Shown: one piece after another, positions 25,634-33,876 of the stretch
How positions within the stretch are numbered: the stretch's first letter is position 1
Layout: each line of letters begins with the position of its first letter
Assembly: GCA_017984215.1 (NCBI GenBank)
Contig: JAGOAA010000021.1
Span: forward strand, 1 to 33,876
Reading direction: 5' to 3'
From: Cytophagaceae bacterium
Lineage (GTDB): Bacteria > Bacteroidota > Bacteroidia > Cytophagales > Spirosomataceae
Length of the DNA stretch: 33,876 nucleotides
The notes under the pieces: model-generated
The model's database searches: none
What the model was told of the DNA's origin: nothing
What the model saw: only the letters and a program-made list of their open reading frames with translations
Position numbers and translations under genes: made by a program

Positions 25634-28243
25634 TTATTGCTGCATTTGTTGCATATCCGCGCCACTGTTGTTGTTACGCTTCATTTGGCTCATATCAAAT
25701 TTTCCAAAGCGAACTGACAAGGTCAAGCGAACTTGTTGGGGATTTGAAATCCGGTAGCTCGTTTGTACAAATCCATCACCGATCGATACACGGGTATTTC
25801 CACGCGTCTTCATGATGTCATTAAAGGCCAAGGTTAAGGAAGCCATGTCATTTTTCAGGAATGATTTTTTGATTGCCAAGTCAATGCCATAGTACGGTTC
25901 CACGTAACCTTGTGATGAACTTTGCGCCTGCATGCCTGGAGGGCCCATTTGACCTTGGTTTTGACTAACCGGCATATTTGTTTTTCCTTGGTAATCGCCC
26001 GACAACTGAATCACCCACTTTTTAGGTAAAACAAAATTGTTATTAATCTTACCAAATGCCGTCCAAATACCATCGCTCACTGCTCCGGCTCCTTCAATGT
26101 TGCTTGTGTTGATTTTTGAATTATACACGTTCAAGTTGGCCGTAAAATCCCACCAATTAAAAAACTTGTTCACATAGGTCGCCTCAACACCATAATTGAT
26201 ACTGGAGTTTGCGTTGATAAACGTGTTAATCAAATCCATTTTTCCGCTGACAGGATTGATCTCCTGGCTATAATACCGCGTAATTAAATTGTCTGTGTAT
26301 TTATAATACCCCGATAACAAGAACGTTGCAGATCCTTTTGTCTTGCTATAAGAAAGTTCGCCTGACGTCGTGAATTCAGGAACCAAATCCGCATTTCCTC
26401 GTGTAATATTTAAGCTGTCGCTGTAATCGACAAATGGAATAATTTGGAAGAAATTAGGTCGATTTACACGGCGCGTTACGCTCAATTGTAATTGATCTGT
26501 TTTCGATAAATCCTTCTTTAAGAAGATAGATGGAAATAAACTCAAAGGAAAATTATTGCTAAACTGCTGTTTTGTATTCAATAATTCGCCCGTATAATTT
26601 GAGCTCTCTCCACGCAATCCAATTTTGTAAGAGAAGGCAGGTGTTTTACCTGATACCGACATATAGGCCGCGTACACATTATTTGTACTGGTGTAATTAA
26701 TCGAAGCGGATGTAATTTCTTTGTATACGTCTGAGCCAACGGCCTTTAATGTATTTACATTTTTATTCGCTAATTCATTGATCTGTGCGCGAAGACCCAT
26801 TTCGATGGTACCTTCGTTTTTAATGGGCTTCACATAATCCGTTTGAATCGTGATGAATTTATTATTCCCTTCGCCGGCATTTTTCTGAATCTGCGTACCT
26901 GTGATGGCACTGTTGTTCAAATAATTTGTCGTAATCAAGGACTCATTTTTGTTCGTACCTCCAAAGAAGTTCATGTCCATGGTTAACTCTTCTCCTGCTT
27001 TCGGGAAGGTGTGTTTGAAGCCCAACTGGAATCCTTGGGGTTTAAACTCACGCTTACTTTCCGTATAGCGATTACTGAATGATTTAACTCCATTGACGGT
27101 ACTCGTAATGTCAAGTGTTTCGATAGGCTTGAACTGGCCTCCGCCTCCAAAGAAAGCACCTAAGGTTACTGTCGAACGGTTCGTTAAAGCGTAATCTGCT
27201 GAAAAACGAGGAAACAACATGAATCCTTTTGTCTTATTATCAGAAGACTGGTAAATCGATGTAGGAACGTCGCCGATGCTTGCCTGACGATCACTATATC
27301 CATTCGATTCATTGCGCTCCATCATGTTCATGATCGTCGCCGTTAGGTTCCATTTGTTTTGTTGGTAGCTGAAATTACCCATCAAGTTGGTACCCCCTCT
27401 GCGGTTAGCCCCAGCATTCACCATCCCATTGTAGCCATTCTTTTTGTTCTTCTTCAAGACAATGTTGACGATTCCTGCCATACTTCCAGACGCGTCGTAT
27501 TTGGCAGATGGGTTCGTGATTACTTCTACTTTATCGATGATATCAGCTGGAATTTGATCCATGGATAATGTTGTAGGTCTTCCGTCGATGAATAGAATTG
27601 GGTTCGCGTTACGAACTTTTACATTTCCATCGATGTCAACTTGTACGGATGGAATATTGCGCATCACATCGATCGCGGTACCCCCAGAAGTCACGATGTT
27701 TTGACCTACGTTAAATGATTTTTTGTCGATGTCCATTTCGACCAAAGCTTTGGTTCCCGTCACCACAACAGCATCTAATTCTTTTGAATCTGTGGCTAAT
27801 TTGATGTTCCCTAAATCTTTTTCGAAGGCTGCCATCATTTTAGCCATCATTTCGGGATCGGGTGCTTGACCAGGTTTCATTCCACCCATCGGAGGCATCG
27901 CGAAAGCCACGGGCGCCTCGTACGAGGTAAAACCCACAAAGCTGATTTTGATTTTCAATTTGACATTGATCGGAATCTCTTTGAAATTAAAGTCCCCGTT
28001 CAGTTCAGCTTGTTGGGCCTTCACTAAAATATCTTTCGGTTTTTTGGTTGCTGGGTCGATCGTCGTTTTCAATAAAACAACGGATGCGAATTCAACCGGT
28101 TTTCCTTGATCGTCAACAACTTTTCCATATACATGGCCCCGATTCATGTCGGGCATTTTGGCTCCGGCTGGAGCTCCTGGAACTTGTGCGAATGCAAAGA
28201 ATGTGCTTATCGAAACAAGGGTAATCAGAATGAATTTTTTCAT
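25634..28243 (-). CDS. Outer-membrane beta-barrel family protein (TonB-receptor-like)
   Basis: In this 869-residue protein, a signal peptide (1-19) is followed by a carboxypeptidase-regulatory-like domain (about 34-115, GHVYGKVVDDQGKPVEFASV). A plug-like region comes next (about 155-270), with GTAIDVMRNIPSVQVDIDGN and NPSAKYDASGSMAGIVNIVL, then the OMP_b-brl_3 barrel. The C-terminus is Gln/Met-rich (DMQQMQQ) after a final barrel strand (VRLTLSVRFGKFD). These features match the Bacteroidota outer-membrane beta-barrel family (PF14905). No SusD partner is next to it, so a transport substrate is unclear; an envelope role is also possible. Confidence 0.9.
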   Translation of the reverse strand: MKKFILITLVSISTFFAFAQVPGAPAGAKMPDMNRGHVYGKVVDDQGKPVEFASVVLLKTTIDPATKKPKDILVKAQQAELNGDFNFKEIPINVKLKIKISFVGFTSYEAPVAFAMPPMGGMKPGQAPDPEMMAKMMAAFEKDLGNIKLATDSKELDAVVVTGTKALVEMDIDKKSFNVGQNIVTSGGTAIDVMRNIPSVQVDIDGNVKVRNANPILFIDGRPTTLSMDQIPADIIDKVEVITNPSAKYDASGSMAGIVNIVLKKNKKNGYNGMVNAGANRRGGTNLMGNFSYQQNKWNLTATIMNMMERNESNGYSDRQASIGDVPTSIYQSSDNKTKGFMLFPRFSADYALTNRSTVTLGAFFGGGGQFKPIETLDITSTVNGVKSFSNRYTESKREFKPQGFQLGFKHTFPKAGEELTMDMNFFGGTNKNESLITTNYLNNSAITGTQIQKNAGEGNNKFITIQTDYVKPIKNEGTIEMGLRAQINELANKNVNTLKAVGSDVYKEITSASINYTSTNNVYAAYMSVSGKTPAFSYKIGLRGESSNYTGELLNTKQQFSNNFPLSLFPSIFLKKDLSKTDQLQLSVTRRVNRPNFFQIIPFVDYSDSLNITRGNADLVPEFTTSGELSYSKTKGSATFLLSGYYKYTDNLITRYYSQEINPVSGKMDLINTFINANSSINYGVEATYVNKFFNWWDFTANLNVYNSKINTSNIEGAGAVSDGIWTAFGKINNNFVLPKKWVIQLSGDYQGKTNMPVSQNQGQMGPPGMQAQSSSQGYVEPYYGIDLAIKKSFLKNDMASLTLAFNDIMKTRGNTRVSIGDGFVQTSYRISNPQQVRLTLSVRFGKFDMSQMKRNNNSGADMQQMQQ

Positions 28244-28359
28244 TAGGCGGATTGAATATTATTGTATCTCAAAGATACATTTAGTGATTTTTAGTTTGTT
28301 ATTTTTTCTGCTCAGCGGTCGAATGTATAGATGAAAGCGGGGATTGTTGAGTTTAGACG

Positions 28360-28456
28360 TTAGTAAAATAGTCCGGAGTCCGAAGTCTGCAGGATTGTTT
28401 TACTAATGTTTTGACTCAAATTTTCCTTCGGACTATTTTCCTCCGGACTTCGGACT
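28360..28456. repeat. Clustered inverted repeats at the MFS gene 3' end
   Basis: AAAATAGTCCGGAG (28365-28378) pairs with CTTCGGACTATTTT (28426-28439), with one G-T. Alternative pairs are TTAGTAAAA (28360-28368) with TTTTACTAA (28398-28406), and AGTCCGAAGT (28377-28386) with ACTTCGGACT (28447-28456). The hexamer AGTCCG occurs twice forward and three times inverted. The right part encodes the last residues of the MFS protein. The 28244-28359 stretch before it holds nothing else I can identify. Confidence 0.8.
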
Positions 28457-29644
28457 AATTACTATTTTCCGTCCTACAATAAACAAAATCGTATTCGCCA
28501 GTGCCGCACATCCAAAGATGATGATTGCCATAGTGAATGGTGTCCCATCAAACAAGAGCCCGACAAGTACGGAGCATACCGCACCCCAAGCCATTTGGAT
28601 GGAACCCAACATCGCTGAGGCCGTTCCAGCACCTTGGTGAAAGGGACGCAACGCAAGTGTCGCGACGTTCGGGAAATTGAACCCTTGGCAGCCCATAATT
28701 AAAAACAATAGAAAGATGTTCAATTCCATGTTCAACAAATCAAATTTTGCCAAAAGCGACAAAAGTAAGCCTAAGGCCAACTGTGTAGGCAAAGTCACGC
28801 GCAATACTTGTAAACTCGTGTATTTCTTCAGGACGATGCGATTCAGTTGGCTCGCTGATATGATACCCGAAGCAACAATCGCGAACAAAAACCCAAATGT
28901 CGACTCACTGACTTTGTAATAGGTTAAAAAGGTCAAAGGAGCCCCACCCACATAAGTGAAAATACTTCCCGCACCAATCGCTCCTGTGAAGGCAAATACC
29001 AAATATTCTTTTTCCTTGAACAGCGCCCGGTAAGCTTTTATAATTGTTGAAATCTTAAATGGACCTCTTTTTTCATGGTTTATTTTTTCCGGTAACCACG
29101 ATTTGATCAAGAAGATGATGACCAGCAGGATGCCAGCTAAGACTAAGAAAATCGCTTTCCAACTTGCGAGCGTCAACAATAAACTTCCTAAGGACGGAGC
29201 CAAAATAGGCGAAACCCCTAAAATTAAAATCATCATGGACATGATTTTAGGACGCTCTTTTTCTTCGAACGTTTCTCGAATCACGGCGTTTGGAGCAACC
29301 ATACCTACGCTACCACCAAGTGCCTGGAACAAACGAAAAATGGTTAAAGCTTCCACGGTAGGAGCAAAAGCACAGGCGATGGAACTTAATACATAAATAG
29401 AAAGTCCGATGTATAATACATTTTTCCGTCCAAAATGATCCAACAAAGGCCCACTGATTAATTGGCCTAAACAAATTCCAAAAAAGAAACTGGATAAGGT
29501 ATACCCCATTTCCTCCTGTGAACAATTCAGCGCAGCAGCAATATTCTTAAATGCCGGAAGGTACATGTCAATTGACAAGGGTCCGATGGCTGATAAAATG
29601 CCAAGGATTAATATAATTTTTGTCCGGGTTGATGATTGCGTCAT
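28433..29644 (-). CDS. Bcr/CflA-type MFS multidrug efflux transporter
   Basis: This 403-residue, twelve-helix MFS protein has a typical Bcr/CflA start (ILGILSAIGPLSIDMYLPAF) and motif A (GPLLDHFGRKNVLYIG). The TM5 region has MMILILGVSPILAPSLGS, characteristic of drug/H+ antiporters of this group. ATG 29644 is chosen because the longer ORF to 29680 runs over the promoter -7 box. The C-terminal tail SPKSGGK is encoded by a repeat that is present inverted just downstream, which suggests the tail arose by repeat insertion or drift. A role in drug or metabolite export is likely; the substrate is unknown. Confidence 0.92.
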   Translation of the reverse strand: MTQSSTRTKIILILGILSAIGPLSIDMYLPAFKNIAAALNCSQEEMGYTLSSFFFGICLGQLISGPLLDHFGRKNVLYIGLSIYVLSSIACAFAPTVEALTIFRLFQALGGSVGMVAPNAVIRETFEEKERPKIMSMMILILGVSPILAPSLGSLLLTLASWKAIFLVLAGILLVIIFLIKSWLPEKINHEKRGPFKISTIIKAYRALFKEKEYLVFAFTGAIGAGSIFTYVGGAPLTFLTYYKVSESTFGFLFAIVASGIISASQLNRIVLKKYTSLQVLRVTLPTQLALGLLLSLLAKFDLLNMELNIFLLFLIMGCQGFNFPNVATLALRPFHQGAGTASAMLGSIQMAWGAVCSVLVGLLFDGTPFTMAIIIFGCAALANTILFIVGRKIVISPKSGGK

Positions 29645-29665
29645 TTTGGTAAGTTTATTGGGGTG

Positions 29666-29673
29666 CAAAATTA
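29666..29673 (-). promoter_or_regulatory. -7 box of the MFS gene
   Basis: CAAAATTA on the plus strand reads TAATTTTG on the minus strand. It is the same octamer as the -7 box of the ABC operon. A start near 29659 leaves about 15 nt before ATG 29644. No clear -33 element is seen. Confidence 0.55.
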
Positions 29674-29823
29674 CCACCATTTCGCGGGGATTAAAAACGG
29701 GACCTAATTATAAGCCGTATAAATAAGGTTATCTCGAAATTTTCATCTTTCGTCTATAAATAGTTGTAAATCAGGACATTCATTTGTTCTTTCATTCTGA
29801 CATTGAAGTACAATTCTAAACCT

Positions 29824-32562
29824 ATGAAACGAATTCTAACTTTTGGCCTATTGGGCATGGGTCTTTTTATGGCATTAAGTGCCGCAAAGCAACCTAATTT
29901 GCCTAATGCTCTAGCGCAAGATTCTCTTCGCATACCTGCTGGCGTTGACCCCAACGATGAAAATTGGAAAGGTATCGACCTTACTCCTAAAGATCCCATT
30001 AAACCTCTAAGCATTGAAGAAGAAGCGAAGCGCTTTCAATTGCCTCCCGGGTATAAAATTCAGGCTGTACTGACAGAACCTGCTATCCAGCAACCCGGTG
30101 AAATTGTCTTTGATGGAAACGGCCGGATGTATGTTCTCGAATTGCGCTCGTATATGCTGGATGCGGATTCCAAAAATGAACTCGAACCCATTAGCCGCAT
30201 TTCTCGTTGGGAAGATAAAAATAACGACGGCGTCTATGAGACAGGAACTACTTTTGTCGATAACCTGATCTTTCCTCGTTTTGTGTTACCCTATGGCAAG
30301 GATGCAATCTTGACGATGGAATCGGATGCGGATAATATTTATAAATACACAGATACGAATGGTGATGGCAAGTCTGATAAAAAGGAATTGTTTACGACGA
30401 AATATGGCCGGTCGGGGAATGTGGAGCACCAACAAGCCTTCTTGTTTTATGGCATGGACAATTGGCTTTACAGCACGGTCAATGCTTTCCGTATTCGTGA
30501 GACACCGAATGGTATTATTCGCGAGAAGACAGGTGCCAATCGGGCACAATGGGGAATCACCCAGGATGATAATGGTAAATTATGGTTTCAAGGGGGCGCT
30601 TCAGGGGTCCCATCCTATTTCCAATTTCCCATTCAATACGGAAACTATGATGTACCCAATGAGTTAGCGAAAGGTTTCGAAGTTCCGTGGGGTGCAGCTG
30701 TGAAGATTGCGGATATGCAAGGTGGGATGGATGAAATCCGCCAACCGGATGGATCACTAAATCGGGTGACCGGCTCCGCCGGAAATGATATCTATCGGGG
30801 GGATCGTTTACCGACTTCGTTACGTGGTCAGTTGTTTTACGGAGAACCTGTGGCGCGAATCGTCCGCCAAATTAATCCCGTTGTGAAGGAAGGATTAACA
30901 ACTTTACACAACGTATTTCAAGACCAGAAATCAGAATTCTTAAAATCGACGGATCCGCTTTTCCGTCCAGTTGACATGGCCACTGCGCCCGACGGAACAA
31001 TGTACATCGTAGACATGTACCATGGCATTATTCAGGAAGGACAATGGACACCCAAAGACTCTTATTTACGTTTGAAGATTGACCAATACCGTTTGGACAA
31101 AGTGGTCGGACTTGGACGTATTTGGCGCATAACCTATGATGGACAAGAGCGCGACAAAAAGCAAGCTCGGATGTACGATGAAAAATCAGCGACGCTGGTT
31201 AATTATTTAAACCACCCGAATGGTTGGTGGCAGGATATGGCGCAGCAGGTTTTGGTCTTACGTAAAGACAAATCGGTCGTGCCGGCATTGAAGCAAATGG
31301 CCTTAAGTGGTTCGACAATCAATGGTCGTATTCATGCGCTTTGGGCACTGGAAGGTTTGGGTGCATTGACCGCACCGACGGTACAAAAAATGGTTGTCGA
31401 CGCGAATCCGCGTATCCGCATTCAAGCTTTGAAAGCTTCGGAAACTTTGTACAAAGCGGGGGATAAATCGTTTGCTGCGACGTATCAAAAAAGCATGCTG
31501 GACAAGGACCCTGAGGTGGCGATGCAAGCAATTTTCTCCGCAAAGTTTGTGAAGGCTCCCGACCTGGAAACGCAGGTTAAAGCGAGCTTAGCGAAACACC
31601 CAACGGGTGGAGTGAAGTTGGTGGGTGAACAAACCATCACACCTCCGAAACCCCGCCAAAACGGGCCATTCAATGGAACAGAATTGAGTAAAAATCAAAA
31701 GGAAATCTTGGCTCGTGGTGAACTGGTATTTGCTGAGTTGTGTTCGCAATGCCATGGCAATGACGGCATGGGGAAATCGATGGGGAATAATAAGTTGCTT
31801 GCTCCAGCTTTGGCAGGAAGCTTCCGCATTCAGTCGCATCCGGAATATGCGGTGCGTGTTTTATTGCATGGTTTAGATGGAGCGGTAGAAGGGAAGAATT
31901 ACGCGGGAGGCATGATGCAACCGATGAGAGAGCAGTCGGACCAATGGATCTCCGATGTCGTTTCCTATATCCGTAGTGGTTTATCGAATGATGCTTCATT
32001 TGTAACGCCCCAACAAGTAGCAGCGATTCGCGCCAAAACGTCGAATCAAAAAGCCATGTATAAATTTGAATCTTTAATGAGCCAAGTTCCGCAGGAATTT
32101 CCGGTGGAGGCGTCTTGGAAATTTGCGGCAAGCAATACCGTTTCTACACGTGTGGGAGGAAATGCCTCACCGCGCAGCGCTACGAATTATGAAGGTTGGT
32201 CTACGGGAATTACGCAGGCCAAAGACATGTGGTATCAGATTGAATTTCCCCAGTCGTTCAATTTATCAGAATTTCACTTTACATCGAACACGACGTTTAA
32301 GCGTCCCGCGAAGCCTACGCCAGGTGCGGTGCCAACGATGATTCCCACATACCCGCGCCTCATGCATTTGGAGACCTCCATAGATGGAATCAATTGGAGT
32401 ACACACGTGGCAAATTGGAAAGGAAAAGAGGGTGACAATGTCGTAAGTTTTGACCCTGTCAAAACGAAGTTTGTCCGCTTGAAATTAGGAGAAGGTCTAA
32501 CGAAAGAGGCCGACGATATTCCGTGGTCAATGCGCCAAGTAAAAATTTATGGACTAAAATAA
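29824..32562 (+). CDS. PVC-type dehydrogenase with HEAT repeats, cytochrome c and discoidin-like domain
   Basis: This is a 912-residue exported protein. A signal peptide (about 1-25) is followed by a beta-propeller of the PVC-type membrane-bound dehydrogenase family (about 60-440; motifs EIVFDGNGRMYVLELRSYM and PLFRPVDMATAPDGTMYIVD). HEAT-like helices follow (about 450-580). A cytochrome c domain has the haem motif C640-SQ-C643-H644 with likely axial Met in GGMMQPM. The C-terminal F5/8-type discoidin-like beta domain (about 760-912) would bind carbohydrate or surface. Ca2+-type loops (DKNNDGVYETG, DTNGDGKSDKKE) are visible. It probably oxidises a sugar or other alcohol in the periplasm. A carboxylesterase follows 14 bp downstream. 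Confidence 0.9.
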   Translation: MKRILTFGLLGMGLFMALSAAKQPNLPNALAQDSLRIPAGVDPNDENWKGIDLTPKDPIKPLSIEEEAKRFQLPPGYKIQAVLTEPAIQQPGEIVFDGNGRMYVLELRSYMLDADSKNELEPISRISRWEDKNNDGVYETGTTFVDNLIFPRFVLPYGKDAILTMESDADNIYKYTDTNGDGKSDKKELFTTKYGRSGNVEHQQAFLFYGMDNWLYSTVNAFRIRETPNGIIREKTGANRAQWGITQDDNGKLWFQGGASGVPSYFQFPIQYGNYDVPNELAKGFEVPWGAAVKIADMQGGMDEIRQPDGSLNRVTGSAGNDIYRGDRLPTSLRGQLFYGEPVARIVRQINPVVKEGLTTLHNVFQDQKSEFLKSTDPLFRPVDMATAPDGTMYIVDMYHGIIQEGQWTPKDSYLRLKIDQYRLDKVVGLGRIWRITYDGQERDKKQARMYDEKSATLVNYLNHPNGWWQDMAQQVLVLRKDKSVVPALKQMALSGSTINGRIHALWALEGLGALTAPTVQKMVVDANPRIRIQALKASETLYKAGDKSFAATYQKSMLDKDPEVAMQAIFSAKFVKAPDLETQVKASLAKHPTGGVKLVGEQTITPPKPRQNGPFNGTELSKNQKEILARGELVFAELCSQCHGNDGMGKSMGNNKLLAPALAGSFRIQSHPEYAVRVLLHGLDGAVEGKNYAGGMMQPMREQSDQWISDVVSYIRSGLSNDASFVTPQQVAAIRAKTSNQKAMYKFESLMSQVPQEFPVEASWKFAASNTVSTRVGGNASPRSATNYEGWSTGITQAKDMWYQIEFPQSFNLSEFHFTSNTTFKRPAKPTPGAVPTMIPTYPRLMHLETSIDGINWSTHVANWKGKEGDNVVSFDPVKTKFVRLKLGEGLTKEADDIPWSMRQVKIYGLK

Positions 32563-32576
32563 ACAAGCAATATCCT

Positions 32577-33876
32577 ATGAAATCAAATCGCAGAAATTTT
32601 ATTCAATCCTTGGGATTGGGTGCCGCCTCGCTCAGCGTGGGGAAACAAATGACAAGCTCCGCGGCGGCGAATACAGACGATCAAGTCTTATTCGTAGGCG
32701 ATCAAATTGCCGTAGCACAAACCGAATATGGGAAAGTCCGCGGATTTATCTTGCGTGGAATTAATCAGTTTTTGGGGATACCGTATGGGGCGGATACGAG
32801 CGGTAAAAACCGTTTTATGCCGCCGCAAAAACCGGCTGCTTGGTCGGAGGTTAAACCTTGCGTTTGGTGGGGAAATACCGCTCCGCAAATCATGGAGAAA
32901 CGCTATGCGAATGCTTATGCTTCGTTTGTTGATCATTGGAATTACGATGATGTATCCGAAGATTGTTTGCGCTTGAATGTATGGACCCCGGCGATTGATT
33001 CGAGTAAGCGTCCCGTGATTGTCTGGTTGCATGGCGGTGGTTTTACGAATGGTAATGCAATTGAACAAGATGGCTATCATGGCGAAAATATTTCCCGTTT
33101 GGGCAATGTCGTTTTTGTGTCGATTAATCACCGTTTAGGGCCCTTTGGCTATTCGCATCTCAAAGCGGCTGGCGGCCATCCACATTCAGGAAATGTGGGG
33201 AATTTAGATATGGTTGCGGCATTGGAATGGGTCAAAAATAACATTGCACATTTTGGTGGCGATGCTGCTAATGTGACCATCATCGGGCAATCGGGCGGTG
33301 GAGCGAAGGTTACTACGTTGATGAATATGCCTTCGGCCAAAGGATTGTTTCACAAAGCGGTGGCCTTGTCTGGAACTTCCTTGGGTGGGGTTAATAAAGA
33401 ATATGCTGAAAAGTTGGGTGTAAAGGTGATGGAAGAAGCAGGTTTGAATGTGGGTGAAATTGAAAAGCTCCAACAAATTCCTTGGCGACAATACATTGAT
33501 ATTACGTCTCGCGCGGTGGAGAAAATGAATGAAGAAGCTAAGAAAATGGGCATTGCTCGTGGAGGATTTTCGCCCGTGGCGGATGGCGTTACGATGAATG
33601 ATCAACCCTTCTTTAGTGACCCGAATCATTTCTCTGCGGATATCCCGTTAATCATTAATACAACATTCCACGAGTTTAGTCCTTCTCGTACTGATGCGAG
33701 TTTGGAATTGATAACACTTGCGGGTGTAGTTGACAAAATTAAACCACGCTTTGGCGATCAGTCGGCGGCTATTGTGGAGGCCTTCCATCAAAACTTCCCG
33801 AATGCCAAACCGGTTGAAATTTGGGCGATGATAAATTCAAATCGGAAAGGTGCCATTGCGGCTGCTGATGCGAAAT
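32577..33876 (+). CDS. Tat-type exported type-B carboxylesterase, 3'-truncated by the window
   Basis: The gene runs off the right edge after 433 codons. The N-terminus has a twin-arginine pattern (SNRRNFIQSLGLGAASLS), indicating Tat export. The alpha/beta-hydrolase core is a carboxylesterase type B: the N-terminal GKVRGFILRGINQFLGIPYG, the EDCLRLNVWTP block, the oxyanion HGGGF segment and the nucleophile elbow GQSGGGA with Ser239. The catalytic Glu and His would lie further on: the Glu probably near the HEFSPSRTD region, the His beyond the window. It follows the PVC-type dehydrogenase closely and is likely co-transcribed; ester cleavage releasing an alcohol for that enzyme is speculative. Confidence 0.9.
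   Translation, partial: MKSNRRNFIQSLGLGAASLSVGKQMTSSAAANTDDQVLFVGDQIAVAQTEYGKVRGFILRGINQFLGIPYGADTSGKNRFMPPQKPAAWSEVKPCVWWGNTAPQIMEKRYANAYASFVDHWNYDDVSEDCLRLNVWTPAIDSSKRPVIVWLHGGGFTNGNAIEQDGYHGENISRLGNVVFVSINHRLGPFGYSHLKAAGGHPHSGNVGNLDMVAALEWVKNNIAHFGGDAANVTIIGQSGGGAKVTTLMNMPSAKGLFHKAVALSGTSLGGVNKEYAEKLGVKVMEEAGLNVGEIEKLQQIPWRQYIDITSRAVEKMNEEAKKMGIARGGFSPVADGVTMNDQPFFSDPNHFSADIPLIINTTFHEFSPSRTDASLELITLAGVVDKIKPRFGDQSAAIVEAFHQNFPNAKPVEIWAMINSNRKGAIAAADAK

Noticed and set aside
28360-28456. Repeats considered as a CRISPR array or IS end
   Set aside because: Units are inverted and irregularly spaced, without uniform spacers, cas genes or a transposase.
31670-32131. 153-codon minus-strand ORF
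   Set aside because: It is antisense to the cytochrome c and following region of the PVC-type dehydrogenase, with no recognisable motif.

Overview
The window looks like chromosomal DNA from a member of the Bacteroidota, most likely an aquatic Cytophagales-type organism. The order-level placement is inference. The supporting signs are Bacteroidota promoters (-7 box TAnnTTTG, often with TTG/TTTG 19-20 bp upstream), no clear Shine-Dalgarno sequences, and typical families: an OMP_b-brl_3 outer-membrane protein, an XRE regulator with a 2TM domain, TIGR03643 and DUF2256 proteins, a Tat-exported Gfo/Idh/MocA enzyme and a PVC-type haem dehydrogenase. No rRNA, tRNA, IS element, phage gene or CRISPR array was seen. 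Both ends cut genes: a DUF4386 membrane protein at the left and a type-B carboxylesterase at the right. No gene-free stretch exceeds about 190 bp.

Layout. 1-1649: DUF4386 tail, PhzF-like isomerase, a tiny basic protein and a secreted DinB-like protein. 1704-6064: a photolyase/cryptochrome island. A plus-strand cassette (DUF2256, TIGR03643, FAD-domain-only photolyase homologue, all overlapping) converges with 21 bp overlap on a minus-strand pair (photolyase-like protein, then an FeS-BCP/DPRP-type protein). 6150-9185: exported beta-rich protein, exported Dabb protein, GH3 glycosidase. 9248-13798: a YdeI/DUF1801 protein with a CDGSH iron-sulfur tail, an XRE-2TM regulator, an exported KatG catalase-peroxidase and a divergent OxyR with a near-complete OxyR operator between them. 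13853-16019: three-gene membrane-protein/winged-helix operon with a clear promoter. 16171-20459: TolB-like propeller protein, Tat-exported Gfo/Idh/MocA oxidoreductase, BASS-family symporter and sterol-desaturase-type enzyme. 20456-25579: overlapping ABC-HlyD-TolC operon divergent from a TetR regulator. 25634-29644: outer-membrane beta-barrel protein and Bcr/CflA-type MFS pump, separated by an unusual inverted-repeat cluster. 29824-33876: PVC-type dehydrogenase/HEAT/cytochrome c/discoidin-like protein followed by a Tat-type carboxylesterase.

The strongest regulatory reading is the katG/oxyR pair: the operator ACTG-N7-CTAT-N7-ATAG-N7-CTAT overlaps the oxyR -7 box. The most unusual coding content is the photolyase island. 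Its three photolyase-superfamily proteins differ in which cofactor and electron-transfer residues they keep, and two small conserved proteins travel with them. A transporter ATPase with degenerate signature and H-loop positions, a CDGSH fusion and the 28360-28456 repeat cluster also deserve a second look.
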